Source of the DNA: Pseudomonadota bacterium
GTDB lineage: Bacteria; Pseudomonadota; Alphaproteobacteria; Rhizobiales; Devosiaceae
Length of the DNA stretch: 35,977 bases
Assembly (NCBI GenBank): GCA_023428425.1
Contig: JAEYYP010000075.1
Span: 1 to 35,977, forward strand
Direction: 5' to 3'
This document shows, piece after piece, positions 16,862-28,073 of this stretch. The translations under genes and the position numbers were made by a program. A model generated the notes under the pieces. It was not told the origin of the DNA, ran no database searches, and saw only the letters and a list, made by a program, of their open reading frames with translations. Each line of letters starts with the position of its first letter. Position 1 is the first letter of the stretch.

Positions 16862-17812
16862 TTACTGCCCGTCGGACTGCGCCTGCACCTGCGCGGCGAG
16901 GGCAGCGTCGGGAATTTCCACCGCGTACTTGGCCCGGTACTCGGACACCGCGGCGTCGTAGGCGTCGTAGATCGCGGTCTGGCCGAGCTGGCCCTGCATC
17001 TCCTCGAACGACTGCGGCGCGGTTTCGCGCTTTTCGTCGAGCTTGATGATGTGCCAGCCGAACTGACTCTGCACCGGCTCGGACACCTGGCCGACTTCGA
17101 GTGCGAAGGCCGCCGTCTCGAACTCGGGCACCATCTGGCCCTTGCCGAAGAAGCCGAGGTCGCCGCCGGTGGTCTTGCCCGAGGGATCGATGGTCTTTTC
17201 CATCGCCTCGACCTCGAACGGCTTGCCGCCGTCGAGCGCGGCCTTCACGGCCTTGGCCTCGTCCTCGGTGGCGACGAGGATGTGGCGGGCGTGGATTTCC
17301 TCGGCCGGGGTGAACTGGGCGACATACTCGTCGTAGACGGCCTTCACCGATTCCGGCGTCACGGCGGTGGCGATCTTCTCGGCGAAGAAGATGCGGCGCA
17401 GGGCCTTGTCCTGCAGGAATTCGGCTCGCGCCTTGTATTCTTCCGTCTGGTCGAGGGCGTTCTCGCGGGCCGCCTCGGCCATCACTTTCATGTCAATCAG
17501 CACGGACAGGAGGAAGGCGCGCTGCTGGTCCGGCGGCACCTGCTGCAGCTGCTGGCCGATATCCTCGGCCGCGAGGCCGAGGTCGCCCTCGGTGATCGGC
17601 TTGCCGCCGACGGTTGCGAGGACGGTATCGGCCGACGGCTGGGCCGGCGCCTCAGGGGCTGCCGGAGCCGCCTCAGCGGGGGCCTCGGCCGGAGGCGTGG
17701 TGGCGTCCTGCGCGAGAGCGGCGGACGAAAGCGCCACGGCGGTGGTGACCAGCAGGCCACCCGCAAGGGTCCTGAGGGTGGAGCGGAACCCCTTGGGGGT
17801 CTTGATTGTCAT
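16862..17812 (-). CDS. Periplasmic parvulin-type peptidyl-prolyl isomerase (SurA/PrsA-like)
   Basis: A 316-residue exported folding factor. It has a basic N-terminus, a hydrophobic stretch and a signal cleavage site at ALAQDA (about residue 35). An Ala/Pro-rich linker (36-60) follows, then a SurA-type helical N-domain (about 62-165) and one parvulin domain (about 173-262) with EEIHARHILV, GGDLGFFGKGQMVPEFE and FGWHIIKL. It should catalyse proline isomerisation in proteins exported by Sec. It is divergent from secA across 206 bases, a functional pairing: one gene exports, the other folds. The ATG at 17812 has the binding site ggagat. A strong terminator follows the stop. Confidence 0.92.
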   Translation of the reverse strand: MTIKTPKGFRSTLRTLAGGLLVTTAVALSSAALAQDATTPPAEAPAEAAPAAPEAPAQPSADTVLATVGGKPITEGDLGLAAEDIGQQLQQVPPDQQRAFLLSVLIDMKVMAEAARENALDQTEEYKARAEFLQDKALRRIFFAEKIATAVTPESVKAVYDEYVAQFTPAEEIHARHILVATEDEAKAVKAALDGGKPFEVEAMEKTIDPSGKTTGGDLGFFGKGQMVPEFETAAFALEVGQVSEPVQSQFGWHIIKLDEKRETAPQSFEEMQGQLGQTAIYDAYDAAVSEYRAKYAVEIPDAALAAQVQAQSDGQ

Positions 17813-17888
17813 TGGTGAGATCTCCTCGGGATGGCGCAAGGCCCCCGGCTGGCGCAACGGCCGGGAGGTGTGGCGCATTTCCATTCCG

Positions 17889-17917
17889 TTGACAAGCAAA
17901 ACACCCGCTCTTACATG
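17889..17917 (+). promoter_or_regulatory. Candidate secA promoter
   Basis: A perfect TTGACA at 17889-17894 is followed, after 17 bases, by TACATG at 17912-17917. This would give a leader of about 95 bases before the secA ATG. The -10 box is only half matched. The leader contains a small hairpin, GGCGCT-tcg-AGCGCC at 17975-17989. Confidence 0.5.
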
Positions 17918-18018
17918 TCCAACCACTTCAAAGAGTGTTGACGGGTAAGGACCCCGCCGCCCTGCCGGCAAGCCGGCGCTTCGAGCGCCCTCCGGCCCCG
18001 CAATCAAAGGAAATTCCC

Positions 18019-20790
<2,772 letters not shown>

Positions 20791-20836
20791 CGCGCTGCTC
20801 GGGCACCCTACCAGGGCCTTATCGGCGACTCGATGC

Positions 20837-22312
20837 TCAGGAGGTTGGCGAATAATCTCTCGCCAACCACAGCTCGTAGGTTGCTAGTTTCTTGTCGAAC
20901 CGCTGGATCGTGATCTCGCGCAAGAGCTGAAACGATCCGAAATACTGTTTCCAATACTCGGTGTCGTCCCATCGCACCACCAGGACGATGGCATCGTCTC
21001 CTGCGTGCTTGGCTGGATCGAACCAATCGTCGAAGGCGTCACGGGTCGGCGCGATGGCGACAACCTGAGCGTCATCAAGCGCAAATGCGAGCTGGCTTGC
21101 CGTTTGATACCGATTTGCGACGATCATCCTGGCGCCACTTTCGATCTGTGCCTCTCGGACCACAGCCGCCAATTCTTCGTGACCATAGTTCAGATCCGTC
21201 TCGAACCGCAGCACTGTTCCGAGCGGCATGATCGCAAGGCTGAAAGTCAGGAACGTATTGATCAAGGCGCCCCAAGCGACGTGCATCAGTAACGCGACGC
21301 GACCAATGTACCGGCCAGCAAACGGCATGACCAAGACGAATGCGATGATGTTCCACCACCACAATACGTAAGCGAAGTTGGAGACATATAGAAATGTAAG
21401 CGTTGGAAGGGCGAACAGTGAGATCGCCAGAGTCTTGCCAACGCGAGTGAAATCCGTCGTCTCACGGCTCCAGAGCAGCCTTGCAACGACAGGGGCGACG
21501 ATAAACGGAGAAACCAGCAGAGCTGTCTGGACTAGGAAGGTAGCCATTCCTTCAAGATCAAGGCCGGTCAGTCGGCCGGCCTCGTTGATCTTCGAGCCTT
21601 GGTAGAGTATCGAAGCAAAGCCGGCTTGAGCATTCCAGATCAACACGGGAAGCTGGAACCCTAGCGTTATGAGCGCTGCGCCGTAGAGTTCCCAACGAAG
21701 AAGCAGCGGTCTGAGCTTGGGCCGGACGATGACCGTGGCTGCTACGGCGAGTGCCAGGAAGACTGCAGTATACTTGGTTATTCCGGCCATCCCCAATAAC
21801 ATCGCCGCAATGAATATCGTGCTTGGTCGAGTGCGCTGACCGCCTTCAATCGCGGAGAAATAGCGGATGAAGAAATAGCCCGAACTCATAACCAGAACGA
21901 CGAGCAGGTAGTCGTGGATCGCGACGGTCCCCAGTAGGCCGAACAGGGGCGACGCGAGGTAAACCACCGTACTAGTCAGGAATACTGGACGCCAGCCACT
22001 CCCAGCTATGCATCGTGACGTTAGGTAGAAGAGCCAAAGGACAACCGCCGCGGCAACGAAAGTCGGGGCGCGCAGGGCGAGCAGGTTGGTACCAAGGACC
22101 AGGTGCGATAGCCCCTGCACCCAGGCCTGCAGCGGCGGATGGTCGTAATAGGACAACTCGATGTGACGACCCCACATCCAGTAGTACGCCTCGTCGGATA
22201 GAGGCGGAGCGCCAAAGGCAAACAGGAGCTTCAACCCGACGAAATAAACCGCAGCGGCGATCAGTAGCTTCTCGAAAAGGGTTAGCCGAGTTGGCGCTTC
22301 AGCAGCCGTCAT
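20837..22312 (-). CDS. Multi-pass membrane glycosyltransferase, family 39/ArnT-like
   Basis: A 491-residue integral membrane protein with about ten hydrophobic helices. The first periplasmic loop carries LSDEAYYWMWG at 38-48, where Asp40-Glu41 correspond to the catalytic acidic pair of PMT/ArnT-like GT-C enzymes, and the following YYDHPPLQAW at 55-64 is also typical. Such enzymes move a sugar from a polyprenyl-phosphate donor to lipid A, another glycolipid or protein at the periplasmic face. The C-terminal 150 residues form a soluble domain (RMIVANRYQTASQLAF). The coding sequence looks visibly less GC-rich than its neighbours, suggesting acquisition. Donor and acceptor are unknown. It converges with secA. 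Confidence 0.85.
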   Translation of the reverse strand: MTAAEAPTRLTLFEKLLIAAAVYFVGLKLLFAFGAPPLSDEAYYWMWGRHIELSYYDHPPLQAWVQGLSHLVLGTNLLALRAPTFVAAAVVLWLFYLTSRCIAGSGWRPVFLTSTVVYLASPLFGLLGTVAIHDYLLVVLVMSSGYFFIRYFSAIEGGQRTRPSTIFIAAMLLGMAGITKYTAVFLALAVAATVIVRPKLRPLLLRWELYGAALITLGFQLPVLIWNAQAGFASILYQGSKINEAGRLTGLDLEGMATFLVQTALLVSPFIVAPVVARLLWSRETTDFTRVGKTLAISLFALPTLTFLYVSNFAYVLWWWNIIAFVLVMPFAGRYIGRVALLMHVAWGALINTFLTFSLAIMPLGTVLRFETDLNYGHEELAAVVREAQIESGARMIVANRYQTASQLAFALDDAQVVAIAPTRDAFDDWFDPAKHAGDDAIVLVVRWDDTEYWKQYFGSFQLLREITIQRFDKKLATYELWLARDYSPTS

Positions 22313-22372
22313 GTGTTCAGATCACACGCTTGTGGCATATGCTCAGAGTACTCCCAAGGCGGGCCATGGTTG

Positions 22373-22401
22373 GACATATCCGGCTGTGAGTCAGACCTCA
22401 A
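22373..22401 (-). promoter_or_regulatory. Weak candidate promoter for the GT39 gene
   Basis: Read on the minus strand, TTGAGG (22396-22401) and TATGTC (22373-22378) are 17 bases apart, 61 bases upstream of the ATG. Both boxes are only partly matched. The rest of the 218-base gap up to 22530 shows no gene. Confidence 0.25.
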
Positions 22402-22530
22402 TCGCATCGAACAGACAGCGTGCCCCGGCCGAACGGCACCGATCGTGTGTCCACCGTGCCGGCGTACCTTGTCTCCAACCCGAAGCCCGGGACTGCACCG
22501 CTGTTCAACGGCTGGCGCATGCCTTGAGAA

Positions 22531-23430
22531 TCAGGCCGGGTCGGCCGGCGTCACGCGGCGGCGGCGTTCGTTGAAGGCGAGAATCAGCCCTGCCGCCACC
22601 ACCAGCGCCGCTCCCACATAGACCACCGGCGCGGGCTGCTCGGCATAGAGCAGAAAGCCGAAGATGAAGCTCCAGCACAGGGCCGAGTATTCCACCGTGC
22701 CCAGCACGCTGGCGGGAACGAGCCGTGCCGCGTCGATCAGAGCGTACTGCGCGGCGAGACCGAGGAGGGCGGTGAGCACGACGAAGGCGATCTCGCGGGC
22801 ATCCATCGGCACCCAGAACGGCACTGCGAAGCCCGCGAGCACCACGACGTAGAACAGGTTCATCGAGAAGACGAGCACCAGAGAGCTTTCGGTCTTCGAC
22901 ACGGTGCGCATGACGATCATCGCCACCGACCACAGGAACGCCGCGCCCAGCGCCATCAGCGCCGGAACGCCGATGGTGATGCCGGCCGGGTTCATCGCCA
23001 CCACCACACCGAAAAAGCCGATGGCCGAGGCGCCCACCCGCGCCAGGGTCAGCCGCTCCTTGAGGAACACCACCGCGAGGATGACCGTGATGACCGGCGC
23101 GACATAGTAGAGCGTCGTCATCTCGGCGAGCTGCAGCGACGTGCCGGCCGGGTAGAACATGCACCAGGCGGCAAGCGTCAGCATGCCGCGCAGGATCAGC
23201 ATCGGCTTGTTGGTCGAACGGGCGAGCCCGCGCACCATCTCCGTTCGGCCAATGGCGAGGCAGATCAGCGTCACTACGACCGAACGCACGAACAGGATCT
23301 GCACCACCGGCAGGTCGTGAATCACGCCCTTTATGAGCGCGTCGTGCACGGCGAACATCGAAAATGCTGCCGCCCCGAGGGCCATGCCCCTGAGCGACGC
23401 GTTGGCGGGCAGGACTGCGGATGTGGACAC
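22531..23430 (-). CDS. EamA/DMT superfamily transporter
   Basis: A 299-residue membrane protein with about ten hydrophobic helices in two EamA repeats (roughly 15-145 and 155-290). Repeat features include the pattern ending AVVFLKERLTLARVGASAIGFFGVVVAM and the terminal ALVVAAGLILAFNERRRR. Family members export metabolites, amino acids or drugs by proton antiport; the substrate cannot be told from sequence. The start is uncertain: I chose the GTG at 23428-23430 (MSTSAVLPANASLRGMALG), which leaves room before the first helix, over the ATG at 23383-23385. It is downstream of the three-gene YafK-like cluster on the same strand and may be co-transcribed. Confidence 0.85.
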   Translation of the reverse strand: MSTSAVLPANASLRGMALGAAAFSMFAVHDALIKGVIHDLPVVQILFVRSVVVTLICLAIGRTEMVRGLARSTNKPMLILRGMLTLAAWCMFYPAGTSLQLAEMTTLYYVAPVITVILAVVFLKERLTLARVGASAIGFFGVVVAMNPAGITIGVPALMALGAAFLWSVAMIVMRTVSKTESSLVLVFSMNLFYVVVLAGFAVPFWVPMDAREIAFVVLTALLGLAAQYALIDAARLVPASVLGTVEYSALCWSFIFGFLLYAEQPAPVVYVGAALVVAAGLILAFNERRRRVTPADPA

Positions 23431-23506
23431 GATGTGCGCAACTGGCGGAAGGACGCCAAGCTCTATCGAGTCGCGAGGTGCTCCGCCAGTGGGAGCGTGA
23501 TCCTGG

Positions 23507-24133
23507 TCAAGTGCAGTTGACCCGCATTTCGGCGAAGCCCGCGGCATCGGCCGAGAACACCATGATGGTGCAGGTCGAATTGGCCAGCGCGCCGAAGCCG
23601 GTCTCGACGATGGTGCCTGCCCCGACCACATCGACGCTGTCCGCCGTGATCAAGCCCACCTGCACCTGCTGCCGCGACTGGCAGAGCGCATAGGTCTCGT
23701 TGGGGGTGACCATGAAGCGGGTCCCGAGCGGGATGCAGTCGGTGGTCGGCAGGTTGGGATCGATGGTGACCGCCTGCGCCGGCTGGTCGGCGGGGGCAGC
23801 TTCCGGGTCGGCCGGAGCCGGCGCCACGGGCAGCGTCAGGGCCGCGTCCTGTCGGGCCTGCCAGTCGGTTTCGAGCCGGTCCATCCGGTCCTGCAGCGCC
23901 AACAGGCCTTCGGCCGTGCCGTCCTCCACATCGGGAGCCGGCAGCGATGCCGTACCCTGCACGAGTGCGTCGATGGATGCCTTGACCGCGGCGATCTCGA
24001 CCGCGACGGCCTGCGTCCGGGCCTGGGCACTCAGTTGCACCGTCACTGCGCCCGCCAGCGCGATGAGGCCGACAAAGGCAGCGAGGAACGGGATGACACG
24101 ATCGATCAGGACCAGGCGGCGATAGCGGCGCAT
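23507..24133 (-). CDS. Membrane-anchored protein of unknown function with coiled coil
   Basis: The family is not recognised. The 208-residue protein has a basic cytoplasmic start (MRRYRRLVLIDR), one transmembrane helix at about 13-34, a helical segment likely to form a coiled coil (40-100), an Ala/Pro linker (101-122) and a C-terminal periplasmic domain (123-208) with cysteines at 133, 151, 188 and 207, enough for two disulfides. The ATG lies inside the end of the upstream YafK-like gene, giving a 28-base overlap, and has a strong binding site (ggagga). The coupling suggests it works with the two YafK-like proteins at the cell wall, for example as a scaffold. Confidence 0.75.
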   Translation of the reverse strand: MRRYRRLVLIDRVIPFLAAFVGLIALAGAVTVQLSAQARTQAVAVEIAAVKASIDALVQGTASLPAPDVEDGTAEGLLALQDRMDRLETDWQARQDAALTLPVAPAPADPEAAPADQPAQAVTIDPNLPTTDCIPLGTRFMVTPNETYALCQSRQQVQVGLITADSVDVVGAGTIVETGFGALANSTCTIMVFSADAAGFAEMRVNCT

Positions 24134-24900
24134 TGCCCGTCCTCCCCGTGGTCGTCGAGATCCCGGCCGAAGCGGTACTCGCCGCGGCATGCGCCCACCC
24201 GGGGCGGAGTGAAGTCGGCCTCGAACAGGTCGTGACCCTCCTTGAGGTTGCGCCAGAAGGCGAGCCATGGGCTGTTCCCCTGCTCCGCCAGCGCCGTCGC
24301 GGTCATGCGGAACGGGAAGACGTGGACGTCCACCGCCTCCTGCCCGGCCCTGAGCGCCGCCTCGACCACTGCATAGACCTCGTCGACGCTCTCGTCGGTA
24401 ATGGCGTAGCAGCCTACCGACGAGCACCCGCCATGCACCATCAGGGCCGAGCCGGTGCGGCCGAGTTGGCTGTCGAAGGCGTTGGGAAAGCCGAGGTTGA
24501 AGCTCAGGTGGTGGCGCGAGTTCGGGTTCAGCTGCTTGAGCCCGACGCGGTAGAAGCCCTCGGGCGCCTGCTTGTCGCCTTCCTCGAGCTTGGGGCCGAG
24601 CTCGCCCGAATAGGTGCAGATGTCGTAGACCTTGAACAGCTCGTAGCGTCCGTCACCGCGCGCGAGCCAGAGTTCCAGCCGCCGCTCGCGCTTGAAGATG
24701 CGGACATGCGCCGGCGCGCCGAGGGTGAAGCCCGCCTGCCCCAGCTCGGCATGAAGCGCGGTGCGATCATATGCCTGACGTTCAGGAATGGGACGCGTCT
24801 CCAGGCGGTGGCCAAAGTACCGGTAGCCGGCAAGGCCGAGGGCGCCGAGCCCGGCCAGGGCCACGGCGACAAACACCAGATGGTGCGGCCGGACGGCCAT
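24106..24900 (-). CDS. YafK-like L,D-transpeptidase-fold protein, membrane-anchored copy
   Basis: A 264-residue protein with an uncleaved-looking N-terminal membrane helix (8-27) and a periplasmic YkuD/YafK-type catalytic domain (about 60-235). The active-site block is VMHG-like: MVHGGCSSVGCYAITDE, with His156 and Cys164 as the catalytic pair. Related enzymes form or cut L,D bonds in peptidoglycan; E. coli YafK (DpaA) removes Braun's lipoprotein from the wall. The ATG at 24898-24900 is only eight bases after the stop of the upstream paralogue and lacks a clear binding site, so it probably relies on coupled translation. Whether it is a transpeptidase or an amidase is open. Confidence 0.85.
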   Translation of the reverse strand: MAVRPHHLVFVAVALAGLGALGLAGYRYFGHRLETRPIPERQAYDRTALHAELGQAGFTLGAPAHVRIFKRERRLELWLARGDGRYELFKVYDICTYSGELGPKLEEGDKQAPEGFYRVGLKQLNPNSRHHLSFNLGFPNAFDSQLGRTGSALMVHGGCSSVGCYAITDESVDEVYAVVEAALRAGQEAVDVHVFPFRMTATALAEQGNSPWLAFWRNLKEGHDLFEADFTPPRVGACRGEYRFGRDLDDHGEDGQCAAIAAWS

Positions 24901-24908
24901 GGCAAGCG

Positions 24909-25937
24909 TCAGGCGCGGTTGAGGCGCGGCTTCGGCAGCGGGGCCTCGATGGCGGGGTCGATCGTCTTTGCCGAGTCGCCCCCGCCGAACATACCGCCGA
25001 AGAAGTTGCCGATGGCTTCGCCTCGCGCCTTGGCGGCGGCTTCGGCATCGGCGGCCTTCTGGGCATCGGCCGCGGCCTTGGCTTCCTTTGCCGCCAGATT
25101 TGCCACCGCTTTCGCCATTGCTGCCTCGTCTGCAGCCTGCTTGGCCTGCAAGTCGGGCGACAGCGAGGCAACGGCGGTGGGGCACGCGGCCGCGGCATCG
25201 AGGTTCAGGCCGGCGGGCACGTCGAACACGTATTGCCGGTTGCACACATCCCAGACCGGTGGCTGCCTGGCGATCTCGAAGCGGTCGTAGCCGGCCTTGA
25301 TGTTCTTCCAGAAGCCCATGTTCTCGTTGCTGGCATGCTTGGCGAGGTTCTCGGCCGTCATGCGGAACGGGAAGATCTGCAGCTGGAACGAAGGGTTGCC
25401 GCCCTTGAAGGTTTCGCGGGCAAGCGCGTAGATCTCGGCGATACCGTCGTCGGTCATGGCGTAGCAGCCGCGGGACGAGCAGTCGCCATGCACCATCAGG
25501 TCGCTTCCGGTCCGGCCATAGGACCGGTCGAACTTGTTGGGAAAGCCGGTGTTGAACGCCAGGTAATAGTTGGAGTTCGGGTTCAGCAGCGCGGGCGTGA
25601 TCGTGTAGAAGCCCTCGGGCGACTGGCGGTCGCCCTCCTTGATCTTGGGGCCGAGGCCCCCGGAATAGGCGCAGATCTCGTAGGTCTTCAGCAGCTTGTA
25701 GCTGCCCGAACTGGTCCGCTTCCAGACCTCGAGCTCGCTCGATTCCTTGAAGATGCGGATCATCATCGGCGCGCCCGGCGTCGAGCCGATCGAGGCGATC
25801 TTGCTCGTGAGCGCCGACGGCAGCGGCTTGTTGGCCTTGGCGTTCGGCGTCGGCCCGATGCCACCACAGGCTGCAAGCGTGACCGCCACGACCAGCGCGG
25901 CGAAAGCGTAAAGAATGGAGCGGAGCGTCCTGCTCAA
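24909..25937 (-). CDS. YafK-like L,D-transpeptidase-fold lipoprotein
   Basis: A 342-residue paralogue of the next gene. The signal peptide ends in the lipobox LAAC, with Cys24 as the lipid anchor; Gly-Gly at +2/+3 does not block transport to the outer membrane. The catalytic domain (about 55-235) contains MVHGDCSSRGCYAMTDDG, with His150 and Cys158. The last 80 residues are an Ala/Lys-rich helical, probably coiled-coil, segment (262-310) and a Gly/Phe-rich patch (NFFGGMFGGG). The domain likely acts on peptidoglycan from the outer membrane side, while its paralogue is held in the inner membrane. It is the first gene of a three-gene cluster. Confidence 0.87.
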   Translation of the reverse strand: MSRTLRSILYAFAALVVAVTLAACGGIGPTPNAKANKPLPSALTSKIASIGSTPGAPMMIRIFKESSELEVWKRTSSGSYKLLKTYEICAYSGGLGPKIKEGDRQSPEGFYTITPALLNPNSNYYLAFNTGFPNKFDRSYGRTGSDLMVHGDCSSRGCYAMTDDGIAEIYALARETFKGGNPSFQLQIFPFRMTAENLAKHASNENMGFWKNIKAGYDRFEIARQPPVWDVCNRQYVFDVPAGLNLDAAAACPTAVASLSPDLQAKQAADEAAMAKAVANLAAKEAKAAADAQKAADAEAAAKARGEAIGNFFGGMFGGGDSAKTIDPAIEAPLPKPRLNRA

Positions 25938-26018
25938 GATCGCGAACCCGAAATGCGTGTCTGCCCGAAGCCTACTGGGGTTACGTCCACACGGTTACCA
26001 ATGGGTAAGCAACTGTGG

Positions 26019-26033
26019 TTAACCAAATGTTTA
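26019..26033. promoter_or_regulatory. Candidate CtrA-type binding site
   Basis: TTAACCAAATGTTTA matches the CtrA consensus TTAA-N7-TTAA at seven of eight positions and has the favoured TTAACC half. It lies about 80-95 bases upstream of the YafK-like lipoprotein gene. An inverted repeat, TTACC-aatg-GGTAA (25995-26008), lies between it and the gene. Short AT-rich motifs occur by chance, so this is tentative. Confidence 0.35.
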
Positions 26034-26065
26034 GGGCCGACTTCTGCGCCCGCCCCTGTATTCGA

Positions 26066-27025
26066 TCAAGCCAAATTGGTGCCGATGGCGAGGAATTTGT
26101 CTCGCCTGTGTTCCCTGATCTCCAGCCGTCCCTTGTTGCCGACGAAATCGCCCAGGAACTGGGAAATTGCCCGCGACGTGGAGTTCATCACCTCTGCGTG
26201 ATGGCGATGCGCGCCGCCCGCCGGCTCCGGAATGATGCCGTCGATGACCCCGAGCCCCATCAGGTCTGTGGCCGTGATCTTCATGTTGTTGGCCGCATCC
26301 TGCGCCTTGGCGGCGTCGCGCCACAGGATCGAGGCACCGGCTTCGGGCGAGATCACCGAGTAGATGGCGTTCTCGAGCATCAGCACCCGGTTGGCGGTGG
26401 CGATCGCAATCGCACCACCCGAGCCGCCCTCGCCGATGATTACGGCGAGATTGGGCACGCCCATGTCGAGGCTGCGTTCGGTCGACCGTGCGATGGCCTC
26501 GGCCTGCCCGCGTTCCTCGGCGCCGATGCCCGGATAGGCGCCGGCCGTATCGACGAAGCTGACCAGCGGAATGTCGAAGCGGTCGGCCATGTCCATGATG
26601 CGCACGGCCTTGCGGTAGCCCTCGGGCCGCGCCATGCCGAAATTATGCTTGAGCCGGGTCTCGGTATTCGAGCCCTTCTCTTGCCCCAGGATCGCGATCG
26701 GCTGGCCGTTGAAGCGGCCGAAGCCGGCCTGCAGCGCCGGATCCTCGGCGAACTTGCGGTCGCCTGCCAGCGGCGTCCACTCGGTGATCAGGTTCTTGAT
26801 GTAGTCCGAGAAGTGCGGACGCTGCGGATGCCGCGCCACCTGCGTCTTCTGCCACGGAGTGAGCTTGCGGTAGATGTCCACCAGCGCCTCTTCGGCGCGT
26901 GCGCTCAGCCGCGACACTTCCTCGTCGATCGAGACCGCCTGGTCCGAGGCCGCCATGGCCTTCAGCTCGGCGATCTTGCCTTCGAGGTCGGCAACCGGCT
27001 TTTCGAAATCGAGATAGGACGTCAT
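26066..27025 (-). CDS. accA: Acetyl-CoA carboxylase carboxyltransferase subunit alpha
   Basis: AccA, with AccD, transfers the carboxyl group from biotin-BCCP to acetyl-CoA, giving malonyl-CoA for fatty-acid synthesis. The 319-residue protein begins MTSYLDFEKPVADLEGKI, the usual family start. It carries DTAGAYPGIGAEERGQ at 159-174 and GEGGSGGAIAIA at 198-209, the crotonase-fold oxyanion and CoA-binding segments, then SPEAGASILWRD at 226-237. Length is normal. The frame is open further upstream, but that extension lacks family likeness. It lies downstream of xerD with 133 bases between, so it probably has its own promoter. Confidence 0.97.
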   Translation of the reverse strand: MTSYLDFEKPVADLEGKIAELKAMAASDQAVSIDEEVSRLSARAEEALVDIYRKLTPWQKTQVARHPQRPHFSDYIKNLITEWTPLAGDRKFAEDPALQAGFGRFNGQPIAILGQEKGSNTETRLKHNFGMARPEGYRKAVRIMDMADRFDIPLVSFVDTAGAYPGIGAEERGQAEAIARSTERSLDMGVPNLAVIIGEGGSGGAIAIATANRVLMLENAIYSVISPEAGASILWRDAAKAQDAANNMKITATDLMGLGVIDGIIPEPAGGAHRHHAEVMNSTSRAISQFLGDFVGNKGRLEIREHRRDKFLAIGTNLA

Positions 27026-27103
27026 CCAACCCGCCAAATGGGCAAACAGAGCCGCCGACGTGGCGTCCCAAAGTGGCCGGAAAGTGGCGATGGGCGGGCG
27101 GGG

Positions 27104-27109
27104 TGTCAA
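27104..27109 (-). promoter_or_regulatory. Perfect -35 hexamer upstream of accA
   Basis: TTGACA is read on the minus strand about 80 bases before the accA ATG. At 17 bases spacing the -10 position reads CACTTT, a poor match, so this is at best a weak or activated promoter. Confidence 0.25.
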
Positions 27110-27158
27110 GACAACCTGCCGATATGCACGCCAAACTGCCGGAGACGGCCGGAAAGGC

Positions 27159-28073
27159 TCAGGTTTCGGCGAGCGGATGGTGGCTTTCCACCAGCGTCCT
27201 CAGCTTCTCGTCGAGCACGTGGGTGTAGATCTGCGTGGTGGAAATGTCGGAGTGCCCGAGCAGCGTCTGCACCACGCGCAGGTCCGCGCCACCCGACAGC
27301 AGGTGGCTGGCAAAGGCATGGCGCAGCACGTGCGGCGAGATGCGGGCCGCGCCGATGCCCGCCCGCGCGGCGAGCCCCTTCAACTCGCGCCCGAACACCT
27401 GCCGGCTGAGGCACCCGCTCTCCCCGCCGGCCGGGAACAGCCACGGGTTGCCGGGCTCAAGCGTGGCGAGATAGGCCTTCACCGCATCCCGTGCCCGGTC
27501 GGTGAGCGGCACGATCCGCTCCTTGCTGCCCTTGCCGCGGATGGTGAGGAAGCTCGCATCGCGCATCACCTGCGGGCGCTTGAGCGACACCAGCTCCGAG
27601 ACGCGCATGCCGGTAGCGTAGAGCAGCTCGAGCAGCACGTAGAGCCGATGCGCCATCGCCCGCTGCGTGTCGGTCGCGCCCTCGAACTCCACCTCGGCTT
27701 CGGCCAGTTGCAGCAGCCGGCCGATCTCCTCGATCGACAGCACCTTGGGCAGCGCGCGGCGGGCCTTGGGCGATGCGATGATCCGGGTGGGGTCGTCCGC
27801 CCTTATCCCGTCGGCAGCGAGGAACTTGTGAAACTGACGGATCGCCGAGAGTTTTCGCGCACTCGATGATGCTGCGATGCCGTTGGCGTCGAGCTCGGCA
27901 AGGTACTGCGTCACCTGTTCACGGCCGGCTGCGGTCACCCCGACGGCCTTCCGCGCGAGGAAGGCGCAATAGTCGGAGAGGTCGCGCCGATACGCCTCGA
28001 TAGTGTTCCTGGCGGCGCCGCGTTCGGCGCTCATCATCTCGAGGAAGGCGCCGACGAGGTGGCCGCCGCTCAT
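27159..28073 (-). CDS. xerD: Site-specific tyrosine recombinase XerD
   Basis: XerD acts with XerC at the dif site to resolve chromosome dimers. The 304-residue protein has an N-terminal SAM-like core-binding domain (about 5-90) and the catalytic domain with Arg157 (TGMRVSEL), Lys181 (RGKGSKER), His248 and Arg251 (HVLRHAFASHLLSGG), His274 (LLGHSDISTTQIY) and nucleophile Tyr283. All catalytic residues are present. The housekeeping gene order (small membrane protein, xerD, accA, with aroK divergent) identifies it as the chromosomal Xer protein, not a phage integrase. The ATG overlaps the upstream stop (ATGA). Confidence 0.95.
   Translation of the reverse strand: MSGGHLVGAFLEMMSAERGAARNTIEAYRRDLSDYCAFLARKAVGVTAAGREQVTQYLAELDANGIAASSSARKLSAIRQFHKFLAADGIRADDPTRIIASPKARRALPKVLSIEEIGRLLQLAEAEVEFEGATDTQRAMAHRLYVLLELLYATGMRVSELVSLKRPQVMRDASFLTIRGKGSKERIVPLTDRARDAVKAYLATLEPGNPWLFPAGGESGCLSRQVFGRELKGLAARAGIGAARISPHVLRHAFASHLLSGGADLRVVQTLLGHSDISTTQIYTHVLDEKLRTLVESHHPLAET

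Noticed and set aside
15530..17818. 762-codon plus-strand open frame antisense to argJ and the PPIase gene
   Set aside because: It crosses a strong minus-strand terminator and two well-supported genes, and shows no domain.
22313..22530. Small gene or RNA in the gap upstream of the GT39 gene
   Set aside because: Open frames there lack binding sites and family likeness, and no stable RNA shape or terminator was recognised.
27159..28073. xerD as an integrase marking a genomic island
   Set aside because: Its neighbours are housekeeping genes in the usual order, and no attachment repeats or tRNA are nearby.
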